Below, in pieces: positions 44,542 to 52,417 of a stretch of DNA of 64,000 bases. The first letter of the stretch is position 1. Every line of letters begins with the position of its first letter. The DNA comes from Tessaracoccus oleiagri (GTDB lineage: Bacteria; Actinomycetota; Actinomycetes; Propionibacteriales; Propionibacteriaceae): the NCBI RefSeq assembly GCF_900103275.1, contig NZ_FNGP01000003.1, positions 434,001-498,000 of the forward strand, given 5' to 3'. The translations under genes were made by a program, and so were the position numbers. The notes beneath the pieces were generated by a model. It was not told where the DNA came from, did not search any database, and saw only the letters and a list, made by a program, of their open reading frames with translations.

Positions 44542-45078
44542 ATGTTCGAAGAGGTCTCCGCTCCACGCCCTCCGGCGGCCTACGTCATCCGCGACGCCCG
44601 TCACGACGACCTGCCCGCCGTCTGCGAGATCTACAACCACTACGTCCTCCACTCCACGGTCACGTTCGACGAGGAGTCGAGGACGGCGTCCCAGTGGGAA
44701 GCGAGGCTCGACGAGTTGCAGCGGCTCGGGATGCCCGTGCTGGTGCTGGAGGGCGCGTCGGGCCAGGTTCTCGGCTACGGGCTGGTGGCGCCCTGGCGGC
44801 AGAAGGCCGCGTACCGCTACACCGTCGAGAACTCCATCTACCTGCACCCCGACGCCGCGGGCAAGGGCTACGGTGCCGCGCTGCTGGCCGAACTCATCGA
44901 GCGCTCCCGCGCGGCCGGTCTGCGGGAGATCATCGCGGTCATCGCCGACGAGGGCGCCGACGCGTCGATCGCCCTGCACCACCGCTTGGGCTTCGCGGAG
45001 ATCGGGCGCATGCAGCGCGTCGGCTACAAGTTCGGCCGGTGGCTGGGCATCGTCTTGCTGCAGAAGTCGCTGGCCTGA
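44542..45078 (+). CDS. GNAT acetyltransferase, phosphinothricin-acetyltransferase-like
   Basis: 178 residues. YVIRDARHDDLPAVCEIYNHYV, the Tyr-rich VLGYGLVAPWRQKAAYRYTVENSIYL-type core (motif AYRYTVENSIYLH) and the acetyl-CoA loop AGKGYGAALLAELIER identify the PAT/Bar-like GNAT group. The C-terminus contains LHHRLGFAEIGRMQRVGYKF. It acetylates amino groups of amino acids or analogues, and natural substrates of such enzymes are often methionine sulfone or sulfoximine. It is followed by a convergent operon. Confidence 0.88.
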   Translation: MFEEVSAPRPPAAYVIRDARHDDLPAVCEIYNHYVLHSTVTFDEESRTASQWEARLDELQRLGMPVLVLEGASGQVLGYGLVAPWRQKAAYRYTVENSIYLHPDAAGKGYGAALLAELIERSRAAGLREIIAVIADEGADASIALHHRLGFAEIGRMQRVGYKFGRWLGIVLLQKSLA

Positions 45079-45089
45079 TCCTGCGGGGA

Positions 45090-45533
45090 TCAGCCCCAGA
45101 CCGCCGTCGCGCCCAGATGGCCGGTGATCGCGACCACCACGAGGCTGGCGAGTGCCCCCGCGGCCGTGAGGGCGACGGCGGTCCACACCATGGGGCCGCG
45201 ACGCGGTTCCGGCCGAGCGGTCAACCAGACGAGCGCCACCACGCCGATGGCGAGCACGAGCGCCGGCCAGGGTGCCCAGCCGCCCCACGCCTCGTGGGCG
45301 CTGATGCGAGGGGTGCCGGCCATGCCTCGCTCGGCGGCGAGCGCCTCACCCGACGACTTCGCGGCCAGTGCGGCGGCGAAGCCCGCAACAGCGAACGTCG
45401 CCGTCAGCCAGCCGTACGTCCGGCGCCACCGCGCCACGAGCATCAGGGCCAGGGCGCCGAGGGCGGCGAGTGGCACGAGCACCACCGCCGCGTGCACGAT
45501 CAGCGGGTGCGCCGGGATTCCGAAGACGTCCAT
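45090..45533 (-). CDS. DUF2231-like membrane protein
   Basis: 147 residues from ATG 45533 (GTG 45539 is an alternative). The N-terminal GIPAHPLIVHAAVVLVPLAA is the DUF2231 signature, whose His residues may bind heme or metal. Four membrane segments are visible. It starts seven bases after the lipoprotein gene ends, so both are cotranscribed from the ECF-type promoter at about 46.05 kb. Confidence 0.8.
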   Translation of the reverse strand: MDVFGIPAHPLIVHAAVVLVPLAALGALALMLVARWRRTYGWLTATFAVAGFAAALAAKSSGEALAAERGMAGTPRISAHEAWGGWAPWPALVLAIGVVALVWLTARPEPRRGPMVWTAVALTAAGALASLVVVAITGHLGATAVWG

Positions 45534-45539
45534 GGACAC

Positions 45540-46019
45540 CTACCTGATCGGTTCGCCGTCGGGCCCGAGCACGAACCAGACCCCCTGCACGTCCTGCCCG
45601 CTGGTGTCGCCGGGTGCCGTGTCGCCCACCCAGTAGTACAGCGGCCAGTGGTTGTAGGTGGCCTGCACCCGCCCGTCCTCGCGCTCGAACGATCCGAGCA
45701 GCGCTTCGTCGACGCCCGCCCCGGCCGTCGGCTCCCCGAGCAGCGGCGGCCAGTTCTCCAGGCACCCGCCCTCGCAGGCGCTGGTGTCGGGGGAGTCGTT
45801 GGTGAACATGTAGAGAGTCATGCCGGCACCATCGACGAGGATGGAGCCGAGATCCGTCTCCGCCGTCTGCAGGGCGAGCGACTCGTCGGTGACGGAGGGA
45901 GGTGCGCCGTAGGGGTCGACGGCCGAGCCGCCGTCCCCCGACCCGCAGCCTGCGAGCAGCAGAACCGCGCCGACGGAGCCGGCAGCGGCCAGTCTGCGCA
46001 ACACTGGATGGATGTTCAT
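45540..46019 (-). CDS. Lipoprotein of the COG4315 (secreted repeat) family
   Basis: 159 residues from ATG 46019 with AGGAGG just upstream. The signal peptide ends in a lipobox LLAGC (Cys near residue 25). Two copies of the family pattern are visible: LGSILVDGAGMTLYMFTNDS with CEGGCLENWPPL, and NHWPLYYWVGDTAPGDTSGQ with GVWFVLGPDG. The family is anchored outside the membrane and is often controlled by ECF sigma factors. The CxxxC pair could form a disulfide or bind metal or heme. It is divergent from the sigma factor gene. Confidence 0.85.
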   Translation of the reverse strand: MNIHPVLRRLAAAGSVGAVLLLAGCGSGDGGSAVDPYGAPPSVTDESLALQTAETDLGSILVDGAGMTLYMFTNDSPDTSACEGGCLENWPPLLGEPTAGAGVDEALLGSFEREDGRVQATYNHWPLYYWVGDTAPGDTSGQDVQGVWFVLGPDGEPIR

Positions 46020-46047
46020 GGGTCCTCCTGGTTCGAGGGGTTGACAG

Positions 46048-46115
46048 TGATACGGGCCGGGCGGCCCAAGGGATTGCGGTCGGGCGCAATCCCTTCGGCC
46101 GGTTCGCCCGTATCC
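46048..46115. promoter_or_regulatory. Divergent pair of matching ECF-type promoters
   Basis: Plus strand: CAATCC (46087-46092), 17 bases, GTATCC (46110-46115), directly before the sigma gene. Minus strand: CAATCC (complement of 46071-46076), 17 bases, GTATCA (complement of 46048-46053), before the lipoprotein gene. The two -35 elements sit in a perfect 11-base inverted repeat, AAGGGATTGCG (46068-46078) and CGCAATCCCTT (46085-46095). Identical motifs on both sides suggest that the sigma factor drives its own operon and the lipoprotein operon. Confidence 0.6.
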
Positions 46116-46121
46116 ACGGAC

Positions 46122-46694
46122 ATGACGCTGTTCTCGCTGGCCGACCGCGCGTCCGACGCCGCGCTCGTGGCGGGGCTCGCGGTGGACGACGACGCGGCCG
46201 CGGTGGCGTTCGTGCGCCGCTTCGAGCGGCAGGTCTTCGGGCTGGCGGTCTCGATCACCCGCGACCGCGCGCTCGCGGAGGACGTCAGCCAGGAAGCGTT
46301 CCTGCGTGCGTGGCGCGCGGCGGCCACCTACGACCTGCGGCGCGGCTCGGTGCTCACGTGGCTGCTGACGATCACGCGCAACCTCGCCATCGACGTGGTG
46401 CGCGCCCGGCGCACCACGCCCACCGACAGCGCGCTGCTCGACCAGCTCGTCGCCACCGCGCTCACGCCGGAGCAGCGCGACGAGGTGGGCGCCCTCGCCG
46501 AGGCCGCGGACGCCGCGCGTCGCCTCCGCGACCTCCCGACGGAGCAGGCGCGCGCAGTGGTCCTCGCCGTGGTGGCGGGCAACTCCGCCCAGGAGGTGGC
46601 CGACCACGAGGGCATTCCGCTGGGCACGGCCAAGACAAGGATCCGCACGGGCTTGCGACGGATGCGTCGGTCGATGGAGGTGGAACATGACTGA
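46122..46694 (+). CDS. ECF RNA polymerase sigma factor (SigK-like)
   Basis: 190 residues from ATG 46122. Region 2 (FGLAVSITRDRALAEDVSQE, AFLRAWRAAATYD, LLTITRNLAIDVVRARR) and region 4 (AQEVADHEGIPLGTAKTRIR) are clear. The combination with a RskA-like anti-sigma factor places it in the SigK-like group. The stop overlaps the anti-sigma start by eight bases. A motif pair in front of the gene recurs divergently in front of the lipoprotein gene, consistent with autoregulation. Confidence 0.9.
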   Translation: MTLFSLADRASDAALVAGLAVDDDAAAVAFVRRFERQVFGLAVSITRDRALAEDVSQEAFLRAWRAAATYDLRRGSVLTWLLTITRNLAIDVVRARRTTPTDSALLDQLVATALTPEQRDEVGALAEAADAARRLRDLPTEQARAVVLAVVAGNSAQEVADHEGIPLGTAKTRIRTGLRRMRRSMEVEHD

Positions 46695-47364
46695 GCGGCA
46701 TACCGGTCCGGACGAACTGCTCCGCCTCGCGCTCCAGGAGACGCCGCCCGACGAGCGCACGCGGCTCGCGGCCCACCTGACGGGCTGCGACCGTTGCGCC
46801 GCGGAGTACGCCGAACTCGAACTGGACGTCCAGCGTGCTGTGGCGGCCGCGCCCTCGATCGCCCCTCCGGCCGGGTTCTCCGGGAGGGTGCTCGACGCAA
46901 TGGGCATCGACGAACTGCCCGTCCGCCGACCGGCGCGGCGGTGGGCGCCGGTGGCGGCCGTGGCGGCGGCGCTGCTCGTCGGCCTCGCGCTCGGCGTCGG
47001 GGGAGCGGCCACGTTCCTGCGTACGGAGGGCCCGCCGCAGGCGGCACCGTCCGCCGGGCCGGTGTCCACCGCGGCGGCACTGCGCACCGCGTCAGGGGAG
47101 ACGGTGGGCACGGTGGGGTTCACCCACCTGGCCGGGACACCCCACCTCCTCATCTCGATCGCCGCCGCGCCGCCGGACCTCACCTACGACTGCATCGTGA
47201 TCGACGCGGAGGGACAGCGGTTCGACGGCGGCACCTGGACCCTGTCGGCGGACGTCGGGAAGACCACGGCGTCGGGCAGCTGGGTGGTGGAGATCGCCTC
47301 CCCGCCCGAACGCGTGGAGATGGTGACCCCGTCGGGCTACGTTTGGGCGACGGCAGAGTTCTGA
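46687..47364 (+). CDS. Zinc-finger anti-sigma factor (RskA-like)
   Basis: 225 residues. The cytoplasmic ZAS domain has His30, Cys34 and Cys37 (HLTGCDRC), one membrane segment spans about 87-109 (APVAAVAAALLVGLALGVGG), and the outer domain resembles the RskA C-terminus (WVVEIASPPERVEM). It should hold the ECF sigma factor inactive until released by proteolysis or redox change. Overlap with the sigma gene keeps the two in balance. Confidence 0.88.
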   Translation: MTERHTGPDELLRLALQETPPDERTRLAAHLTGCDRCAAEYAELELDVQRAVAAAPSIAPPAGFSGRVLDAMGIDELPVRRPARRWAPVAAVAAALLVGLALGVGGAATFLRTEGPPQAAPSAGPVSTAAALRTASGETVGTVGFTHLAGTPHLLISIAAAPPDLTYDCIVIDAEGQRFDGGTWTLSADVGKTTASGSWVVEIASPPERVEMVTPSGYVWATAEF

Positions 47365-47378
47365 ATCTCGGAGGCACC

Positions 47379-47771
47379 ATGCAGTTCACCGGATCCGCCA
47401 TCTCGCTCAACGTCCGTGACGTCGCAGCCTCGGCAGAGTGGGCGAAGACCCATCTCGGTTTCGAGGAGGCGATGGCGGACCAAGGGTTCGCGTCGCTGAC
47501 CCACCCCGACGTCGGGTTCAACCTGATCTTCCTGTCGGTGGGCCTGGGCAGTTTCAAGCCCGCCTCTGCGGCCGGGCCGGCGGACGGGCTCCTCGTCGTC
47601 TTCACGTTGGACAACATCGACGAGGAGTACGCCCGCCTCCGTGATGCGGGGGTGGAGATCGTCACGCCCATCGAGACGGAACCCTGGGGTGAGCGCTACT
47701 TCCAGATGGCCGACCCCAGTGGGGTCATCTACCAACTGGTGCAGTGGGTCGACGAGCCCGTCAGCGATTGA
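47379..47771 (+). CDS. VOC-family (glyoxalase-like) protein
   Basis: 130 residues from ATG 47379 with GGAGG eight bases upstream. One glyoxalase/bleomycin-resistance fold: SAISLNVRDVAASAEWAKTH, then EEYARLRDAGVEIVTPIETE and RYFQMADPSGVIYQLVQW. Metal ligands are not fully conserved (no clear first His), so it may be a binding protein rather than an enzyme. It follows the anti-sigma gene by 14 bases and may belong to that operon. It overlaps the convergent crotonase gene by 11 bases. Confidence 0.85.
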   Translation: MQFTGSAISLNVRDVAASAEWAKTHLGFEEAMADQGFASLTHPDVGFNLIFLSVGLGSFKPASAAGPADGLLVVFTLDNIDEEYARLRDAGVEIVTPIETEPWGERYFQMADPSGVIYQLVQWVDEPVSD

Positions 47772-48537
47772 CCCAGCGCGGCGCCCGCTTCTCGAGGAAC
47801 GCCGCGATGCCCTCCTGCCCATCGGGGAGGAGGACGTTGTCGCAGACCGCGCCGACGGCGTACCGGTAGGCCTCCTCGGTCCCCAGCTCGGCCTGCGCAT
47901 AGAAGGCGTGCTTGCCCTGCCCGACGACCGCGGAGGAGTACTGGGCGATCTGGGCGGCGACGTGCTGCGTCGCCTCGTTGATCACATCGGCCGGTACGAC
48001 ATGCGACACCAGGCCGTGCTGGAGCGCCTGCTCGGCCGTCAGGGCGTCACCCGTGAGCAGCATCCGCATGGCCATCTTGTGCCCCACGGTCCGGCTCAGC
48101 GGGACCGCGGGCAGCGTCGGGAACATCCCGATCCGCAGCCCGGCGATCGAGAAGCGGACGTGCTCGGCGGCGACGGCGAGGTCGCACCCCGCGACGAGCT
48201 GGCAGCCGGCCGCTGCGGTGTCGGCGTGCACGCGGGCGATCACCGGCTGCCGGATGCGGCGGATGGCGAGCATCAGCTCCGCGCTCGCGCCGAAGAACGT
48301 CTCGTGAACCGCCCGGTCGTCGCCGGCCATCTCCGCGAGGTTGTGACCCGACGAGAACACCTTGCCGATGGAGGCCAGGATGACCGCGTGCACTTCGGGG
48401 CGTGCGCCCACCTCGTCGAAAGCCTCCGTGAGCTGCCGCATGGCGGCCAACGAGAGCGCCCCGCGCTTGGCGGGATTGTTCAACGTGACAGTGGCAATGG
48501 GCCCCTCGTAGGTGAGGAGCACGAGATCAGTCGGCAT
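47761..48537 (-). CDS. Crotonase-family protein (ECHDC3-like), copy 1
   Basis: 258 residues. The crotonase core is clear (TLNNPAKRGALSLAAM, SSGHNLAEM, TAAAGCQLVAGCDLAVAAEH, GLRIGMFPTLPAVPL). Both glutamates used by enoyl-CoA hydratases are replaced: Gln in AAGCQLV and Gly in AGLRIG. The pattern fits ECHDC3-like proteins, whose reaction is uncertain. A close paralogue lies at 52414-53193. The gene is convergent with the VOC gene. Confidence 0.88.
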   Translation of the reverse strand: MPTDLVLLTYEGPIATVTLNNPAKRGALSLAAMRQLTEAFDEVGARPEVHAVILASIGKVFSSGHNLAEMAGDDRAVHETFFGASAELMLAIRRIRQPVIARVHADTAAAGCQLVAGCDLAVAAEHVRFSIAGLRIGMFPTLPAVPLSRTVGHKMAMRMLLTGDALTAEQALQHGLVSHVVPADVINEATQHVAAQIAQYSSAVVGQGKHAFYAQAELGTEEAYRYAVGAVCDNVLLPDGQEGIAAFLEKRAPRWVNR

Positions 48538-48642
48538 GGCTACCAGTGTTCCGCCTAACTCCCGGCTGTGCAGGTCATCGGAGGCTTACGATGGGAGCAG
48601 CCCCGATGACGAGGTTCGACACGATTTCGAGCAGGAGCCGAG

Positions 48643-49263
48643 ATGTCGCAACAGGAGCAGGTTGGTCACCCCCTGGTCATCACCATGTGGGAGACGTACG
48701 GCTGCGGGATGGAGGAGGTGGCCTCGGCGGTCGGCCGTGAGCTCTCAATCCCCGTCCATGCGCAGGCGTTCACGTCGGAACAGATCGAGCAGTCCGAGGC
48801 CGAGCGCGCCAAGGAGGGCGGCTTTGCCCGCTTCGTCCGGCGGGTCGGCTCGCTGCACATCGACGACGCCGTCGCTGACGGCACGGCCCGGACGGAGCAG
48901 GAGTCCTGGGTGGAGATGGCGAGGAACAATACCAAGATCGTCCGGGACACGGCTGCGCAGGATGCCATCATCCTCGGTCGCAACGGCGCCTTCATCCTCA
49001 AGGACGCGCCGCGTGCCTTGCACGTCAAGCTCGACGGCCACGCGAAGGACCGGGCGGCCCTCGCCGCGGAGTTGAAGAAGATCTCCCTCGACCAAGCGAC
49101 GAAACGGCTGCCGCGCGAGGATCAGTTCCGCCGCAGCCTCTCGATGAGGACCTACAACTTCGACCCGACCGGCAACGAGTACTACACCATCGTCCTCAAC
49201 AGCCCCCGACTAGGCCTTTCGGAGACCGTTCGCCTGATCGTCGAGGCGGCCAAGCGCCGCTGA
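48643..49263 (+). CDS. Cytidylate kinase-like family protein
   Basis: 206 residues. It resembles the Cytidylate_kin2 family: LVITMWETYGCGMEEVASAV occupies the P-loop position (usual form ITISREYGSGGREIA), followed by GRNGAFILKDAPRALHVKLD, DQATKRLPREDQFRRSL and the lid-like YNFDPTGNEYYTIVLN. The P-loop is degenerate, lacking GKS/T and the Gly-Gly pair, as in many members of this family whose substrate is unknown. It is not the essential CMP kinase. It stands as a single gene before the osmoprotectant operon. Confidence 0.75.
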   Translation: MSQQEQVGHPLVITMWETYGCGMEEVASAVGRELSIPVHAQAFTSEQIEQSEAERAKEGGFARFVRRVGSLHIDDAVADGTARTEQESWVEMARNNTKIVRDTAAQDAIILGRNGAFILKDAPRALHVKLDGHAKDRAALAAELKKISLDQATKRLPREDQFRRSLSMRTYNFDPTGNEYYTIVLNSPRLGLSETVRLIVEAAKRR

Positions 49264-49334
49264 CGGCTCCAAGGCCGCTGACGTTCGACATCCGCCGTTG
49301 TTCGAGAGAGCGGAGCGAGCCGAGACCATGTCCC

Positions 49335-49371
49335 GGGGCACAACGTGGCCGCGTATGGCGTTGTGGGCCCC
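49335..49371 (+). promoter_or_regulatory. Inverted repeat before the osmoprotectant operon
   Basis: GGGGC-ACAACG (49335-49345) pairs with CGTTGT-GG-GCCCC (49359-49371), 13 bases before ATG 49384. It could be an operator or a 5' leader hairpin. No T run supports a terminator. Confidence 0.35.
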
Positions 49372-49383
49372 TAGGATGTGGCA

Positions 49384-50196
49384 ATGATCGAGTTCGACGC
49401 AGTCTCGAAGATCTATCCGGGCGGCTCGGAAGCGGTCAGGGAGTTCTCGCTGCGGGTGCCCTCGCACCGCACTGTCGTCTTGGTGGGGTCGTCGGGCTCG
49501 GGAAAGACAACGCTGCTGCGGATGGTCAACCGGATGGTGGATCCGACGGCGGGCCGCGTCCTGATCGATGGCGAGGACATCCAGTCGCGTGACCCGGTGC
49601 AGCTGCGCCGCTCGATCGGCTACGTCCTCCAACAGGGTGGTCTGCTGCCGCACCGCACGATCGCGGACAACATCGCCACGGTGCCGATCCTCAACGGCAT
49701 GCCGCGGAAGCAGGCGCTGGCGGAGGTCCCCGCCCTCATGGCGCGAGTCGGCCTCGACCCCGGCTTCGCCCGCCGCTACCCGGGGCAGCTCTCCGGCGGT
49801 CAGCAGCAGCGCGTCGGCGTCGCCCGGGCGCTCGCGAGCGACCCCAACATCCTCCTCATGGACGAACCCTTCGGTGCGGTGGATCCCATCGTGCGCCGCG
49901 AGCTGCAGGACGAGCTCCTGCGGCTGCAGGCGGAGCTGGGCAAGACGATCCTCTTCGTCACCCACGACATCGACGAGGCGTTCCGGCTGGGTGACGAGAT
50001 CGTCGTGCTCAAGGAGAAGGGGCTCGTGGCGCAGCGGGGCACCCCGCAGCAGATCCTCGCCGCGCCCGCCGACGAGTTCGTGCGCGACTTCGTGGGGGTC
50101 GGCCGGGCGGAACGACAGCTGGTCCTGGAGGAGGTCGACGGCCGCACGCTCGCCGTCGACGGCGACGGCCGCCCGGTGGGAATCCTCCGCGCATGA
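49384..50196 (+). CDS. Glycine betaine/choline ABC transporter, ATP-binding subunit
   Basis: 270 residues from ATG 49384 (AGGATG nine bases upstream; GTG 49378 is too close to it). ABC motifs: GSSGSGKTT (Walker A), LSGGQQQRVGVARAL (signature), ILLMDEPFGAVDP (Walker B) and FVTHDIDEA (switch His). Similarity is to OpuCA/ProV-type proteins (PTAGRVLIDGEDI, LQQGGLLPHRTIADNI), but without C-terminal CBS domains, so the osmosensory module is missing. First gene of a four-gene operon; it overlaps the next by four bases. Confidence 0.9.
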   Translation: MIEFDAVSKIYPGGSEAVREFSLRVPSHRTVVLVGSSGSGKTTLLRMVNRMVDPTAGRVLIDGEDIQSRDPVQLRRSIGYVLQQGGLLPHRTIADNIATVPILNGMPRKQALAEVPALMARVGLDPGFARRYPGQLSGGQQQRVGVARALASDPNILLMDEPFGAVDPIVRRELQDELLRLQAELGKTILFVTHDIDEAFRLGDEIVVLKEKGLVAQRGTPQQILAAPADEFVRDFVGVGRAERQLVLEEVDGRTLAVDGDGRPVGILRA

Positions 50197-50861
50197 ACTG
50201 GCTCAGCCAGAACTGGGAGCGCTTGGGGGAACTGCTCCTGAATCACGTGGCGCTCAGCATCCCCGCGATCGTCATCAGCGTGCTCGTCGCCGTCCCGATC
50301 GGACGGCTCGCCTTCCGCAAGCCGATTCTCGGCGGCCCGGTGCTCGGCGCCGCGAGCCTGCTCTACGCCGTCCCCGCGCTACCGCTGCTTGTGGTCATCC
50401 CCGCCCTCGCCGGACTGTCGCCCCGCTCGCCGTGGGTGATGGTGATCGCGCTCAGCCTCTATGGCATCGCACTGCTCGTACGGACCTCGGCCGACGCGTT
50501 CGCCGCCGTCGACCGCACCGTGCGCGAGGGTGCGCTGGCAGTCGGGCACTCCCCGGCCAGCGTCTTCTGGCGGGTGGACCTCCCCTTGGCGCTGCCGGTG
50601 CTGATCCCGGGGATCCGGGTCGTGACCGTCTCGACGATCAGCCTCGTCACCATCGGGGCCCTGATCGGCGTATCCAGCCTCGGTTCGCTGCTCACCGACG
50701 GGTTCCAGCGCGGGATCGTGGCCTCGGTGATTACGGGTGTCGTCGCCACGGTCGCCCTGGCGTTGGCCTTCGACGGCCTCCTGCTCCTCGCCGGACGGGT
50801 CCTCACGCCGTGGAGGAGGTGGTCCCATGAACCTCGTGGAGGCATTCCGGTGGATCGCTGA
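50193..50861 (+). CDS. Osmoprotectant ABC transporter, permease 1
   Basis: 222 residues with about six membrane segments, starting at ATG 50193 (ATGA overlap). The EAA loop that contacts the ATPase reads VREGALAVGHSPASVFWRVD, and IPGIRVVTVSTISLVTIGAL is typical of OpuCB-like permeases. It is one of two non-identical permeases in this operon. The 3' end overlaps the second permease gene by 35 bases. Confidence 0.9.
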   Translation: MNWLSQNWERLGELLLNHVALSIPAIVISVLVAVPIGRLAFRKPILGGPVLGAASLLYAVPALPLLVVIPALAGLSPRSPWVMVIALSLYGIALLVRTSADAFAAVDRTVREGALAVGHSPASVFWRVDLPLALPVLIPGIRVVTVSTISLVTIGALIGVSSLGSLLTDGFQRGIVASVITGVVATVALALAFDGLLLLAGRVLTPWRRWSHEPRGGIPVDR

Positions 50862-51519
50862 CCCGGGGAACTGGGGCGGGACATCGGGGATCGCCGCGAG
50901 GATCGTCGAGCACCTGTGGGTCACGTTCCTCTCGCTGCTGGCGGCGGCGGCCGTTGCGCTGCCCGTCGGGGTCCTGATCGGGCACACGGGGCGCGGAGCC
51001 GGCGTCATCGGTGCCTTCACCGGCGCCTTCCGTGCCATCCCCACACTGGGGTTGCTGACCCTCTTCGGCCTGCTGCTCGGCATCGGCCTCGCGGCGCCCA
51101 TGCTGGCTCTGGTCATCCTTGCCATCCCGTCGTTGCTCGCCGGCGCCTATTCGGGGATCCACTCCGTCGACCCGACGATCGCCGGTGCCGCGAGGGCCAT
51201 CGGCATGTCGCCGGCCCAGGTCATCACGCGCGTCGAGCTGCCGCTCGCGCTGCCCGTGCTGATCGGCGGCATCCGGGCCGCCACGCTCCAGATCGTCGCC
51301 ACCGCGACCCTGGCCGCGTACACCGCCGACTACGGGCTCGGCCGCTACCTGTTCGCCGGGCTCAAGACCCGCGACTACCCTCAGATGATCGGCGGCGCAA
51401 TCATTGTGATCGCCCTCGCCCTGATACTGGAACTGCTGCTCGCGGCCGTCCAGCGGACGATCGACCAGCGCGTCACCCGACCATCGACGAGAGAAAAGCT
51501 AGGGTCCAGACATGGCTAG
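50827..51519 (+). CDS. Osmoprotectant ABC transporter, permease 2
   Basis: 230 residues from ATG 50827 inside the end of the previous gene. About six membrane segments, with the EAA loop AGAARAIGMSPAQVITRVEL and the family sequence ATLQIVATATLAAYTADYGL. It forms a heterodimer with permease 1. It overlaps the binding protein gene by eight bases. Confidence 0.9.
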   Translation: MNLVEAFRWIADPGNWGGTSGIAARIVEHLWVTFLSLLAAAAVALPVGVLIGHTGRGAGVIGAFTGAFRAIPTLGLLTLFGLLLGIGLAAPMLALVILAIPSLLAGAYSGIHSVDPTIAGAARAIGMSPAQVITRVELPLALPVLIGGIRAATLQIVATATLAAYTADYGLGRYLFAGLKTRDYPQMIGGAIIVIALALILELLLAAVQRTIDQRVTRPSTREKLGSRHG

Positions 51520-52417
51520 ACAACGCACCGCGCTCTTCGCGCTCGCTATCACCGGCGCCCTCACGCTCGCCGCCTGCGGCAACGGGACCGACGGGAACAA
51601 CGAGCCCGACGGGCAGGCGGGCGGCGAGACGCTCGTCGTCGGCTCCCAGGACTACTACTCGAACGAGATCATCGCCGAGATCTACGCCCAGGCGCTCGAG
51701 GAGGCGGGGTACACCGTCGAACGCGACTTCCGGATCGGGCAGCGCGAGGTCTACATGCCGGAGATCGAGGCCGGGAACATCGACGTGTTCCCCGAGTACA
51801 CCGGCAACCTGCTGCAGTACCTCGACCCCGAGACCACCGAGACCACCGAGGATGGGGTCTACGCGGCGCTGCAGGAGGCGATGCCGGAGGGCCTCCGCGT
51901 GCTGGACCAGTCCGACGCCTCGGACCAGGACTCCTTCGTGGTCACCAAGGCGTTCGCCGACGAGCACTCCCTGGAGTCGATCGGCGACCTGGCCGACGTG
52001 GAGGGCGTGACCCTCGGCGGCAACTCGGAGCTGGAGACCCGCCCGTACGGGCCGCAGGGCCTCGAGTCGGTCTACGGCGTGTCCGTCGACTTCACCCCCA
52101 TCGAGGACTCGGGCGGCCCGCTGACGCTGAAGGCGCTGCGCGACGGCGACGTGGAGGTCGTCAACATCTACACCGCCGATCCCGTCCTGGCCGAGGGCGA
52201 CCTGGTACGCCTTGAGGATCCTGAGGGGCTCCTGCTCGCGTCCCACGTCGTGCCGGTCGTCTCGGAGAGGGTCGACGACGAGGCCGCCGAGGTGATCAAC
52301 GAGGTCTCCGACGCGCTGTCGGCGGAGGACCTCGTCGCGCTCAATGCGAAGTCGGTCAACGAGGAAGCGCCCGCAGCGACGATCGCGTCGGACTGGCTCG
52401 CCGAGCAGGACTTCTAG
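51512..52417 (+). CDS. Osmoprotectant-binding lipoprotein (OpuAC/ProX type)
   Basis: 301 residues. A lipoprotein signal ends in TLAACG (Cys near residue 22). The binding domain has ETLVVGSQDYYSNEIIAEIY, IDVFPEYTGNLLQYL and VVNIYTADPVLAEGDLVRLED, the usual layout of OsmF/OpuCC-like betaine or choline binders. It delivers solute to the two permeases. It is convergent with the second crotonase gene, overlapping by four bases. Confidence 0.9.
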   Translation: MARQRTALFALAITGALTLAACGNGTDGNNEPDGQAGGETLVVGSQDYYSNEIIAEIYAQALEEAGYTVERDFRIGQREVYMPEIEAGNIDVFPEYTGNLLQYLDPETTETTEDGVYAALQEAMPEGLRVLDQSDASDQDSFVVTKAFADEHSLESIGDLADVEGVTLGGNSELETRPYGPQGLESVYGVSVDFTPIEDSGGPLTLKALRDGDVEVVNIYTADPVLAEGDLVRLEDPEGLLLASHVVPVVSERVDDEAAEVINEVSDALSAEDLVALNAKSVNEEAPAATIASDWLAEQDF

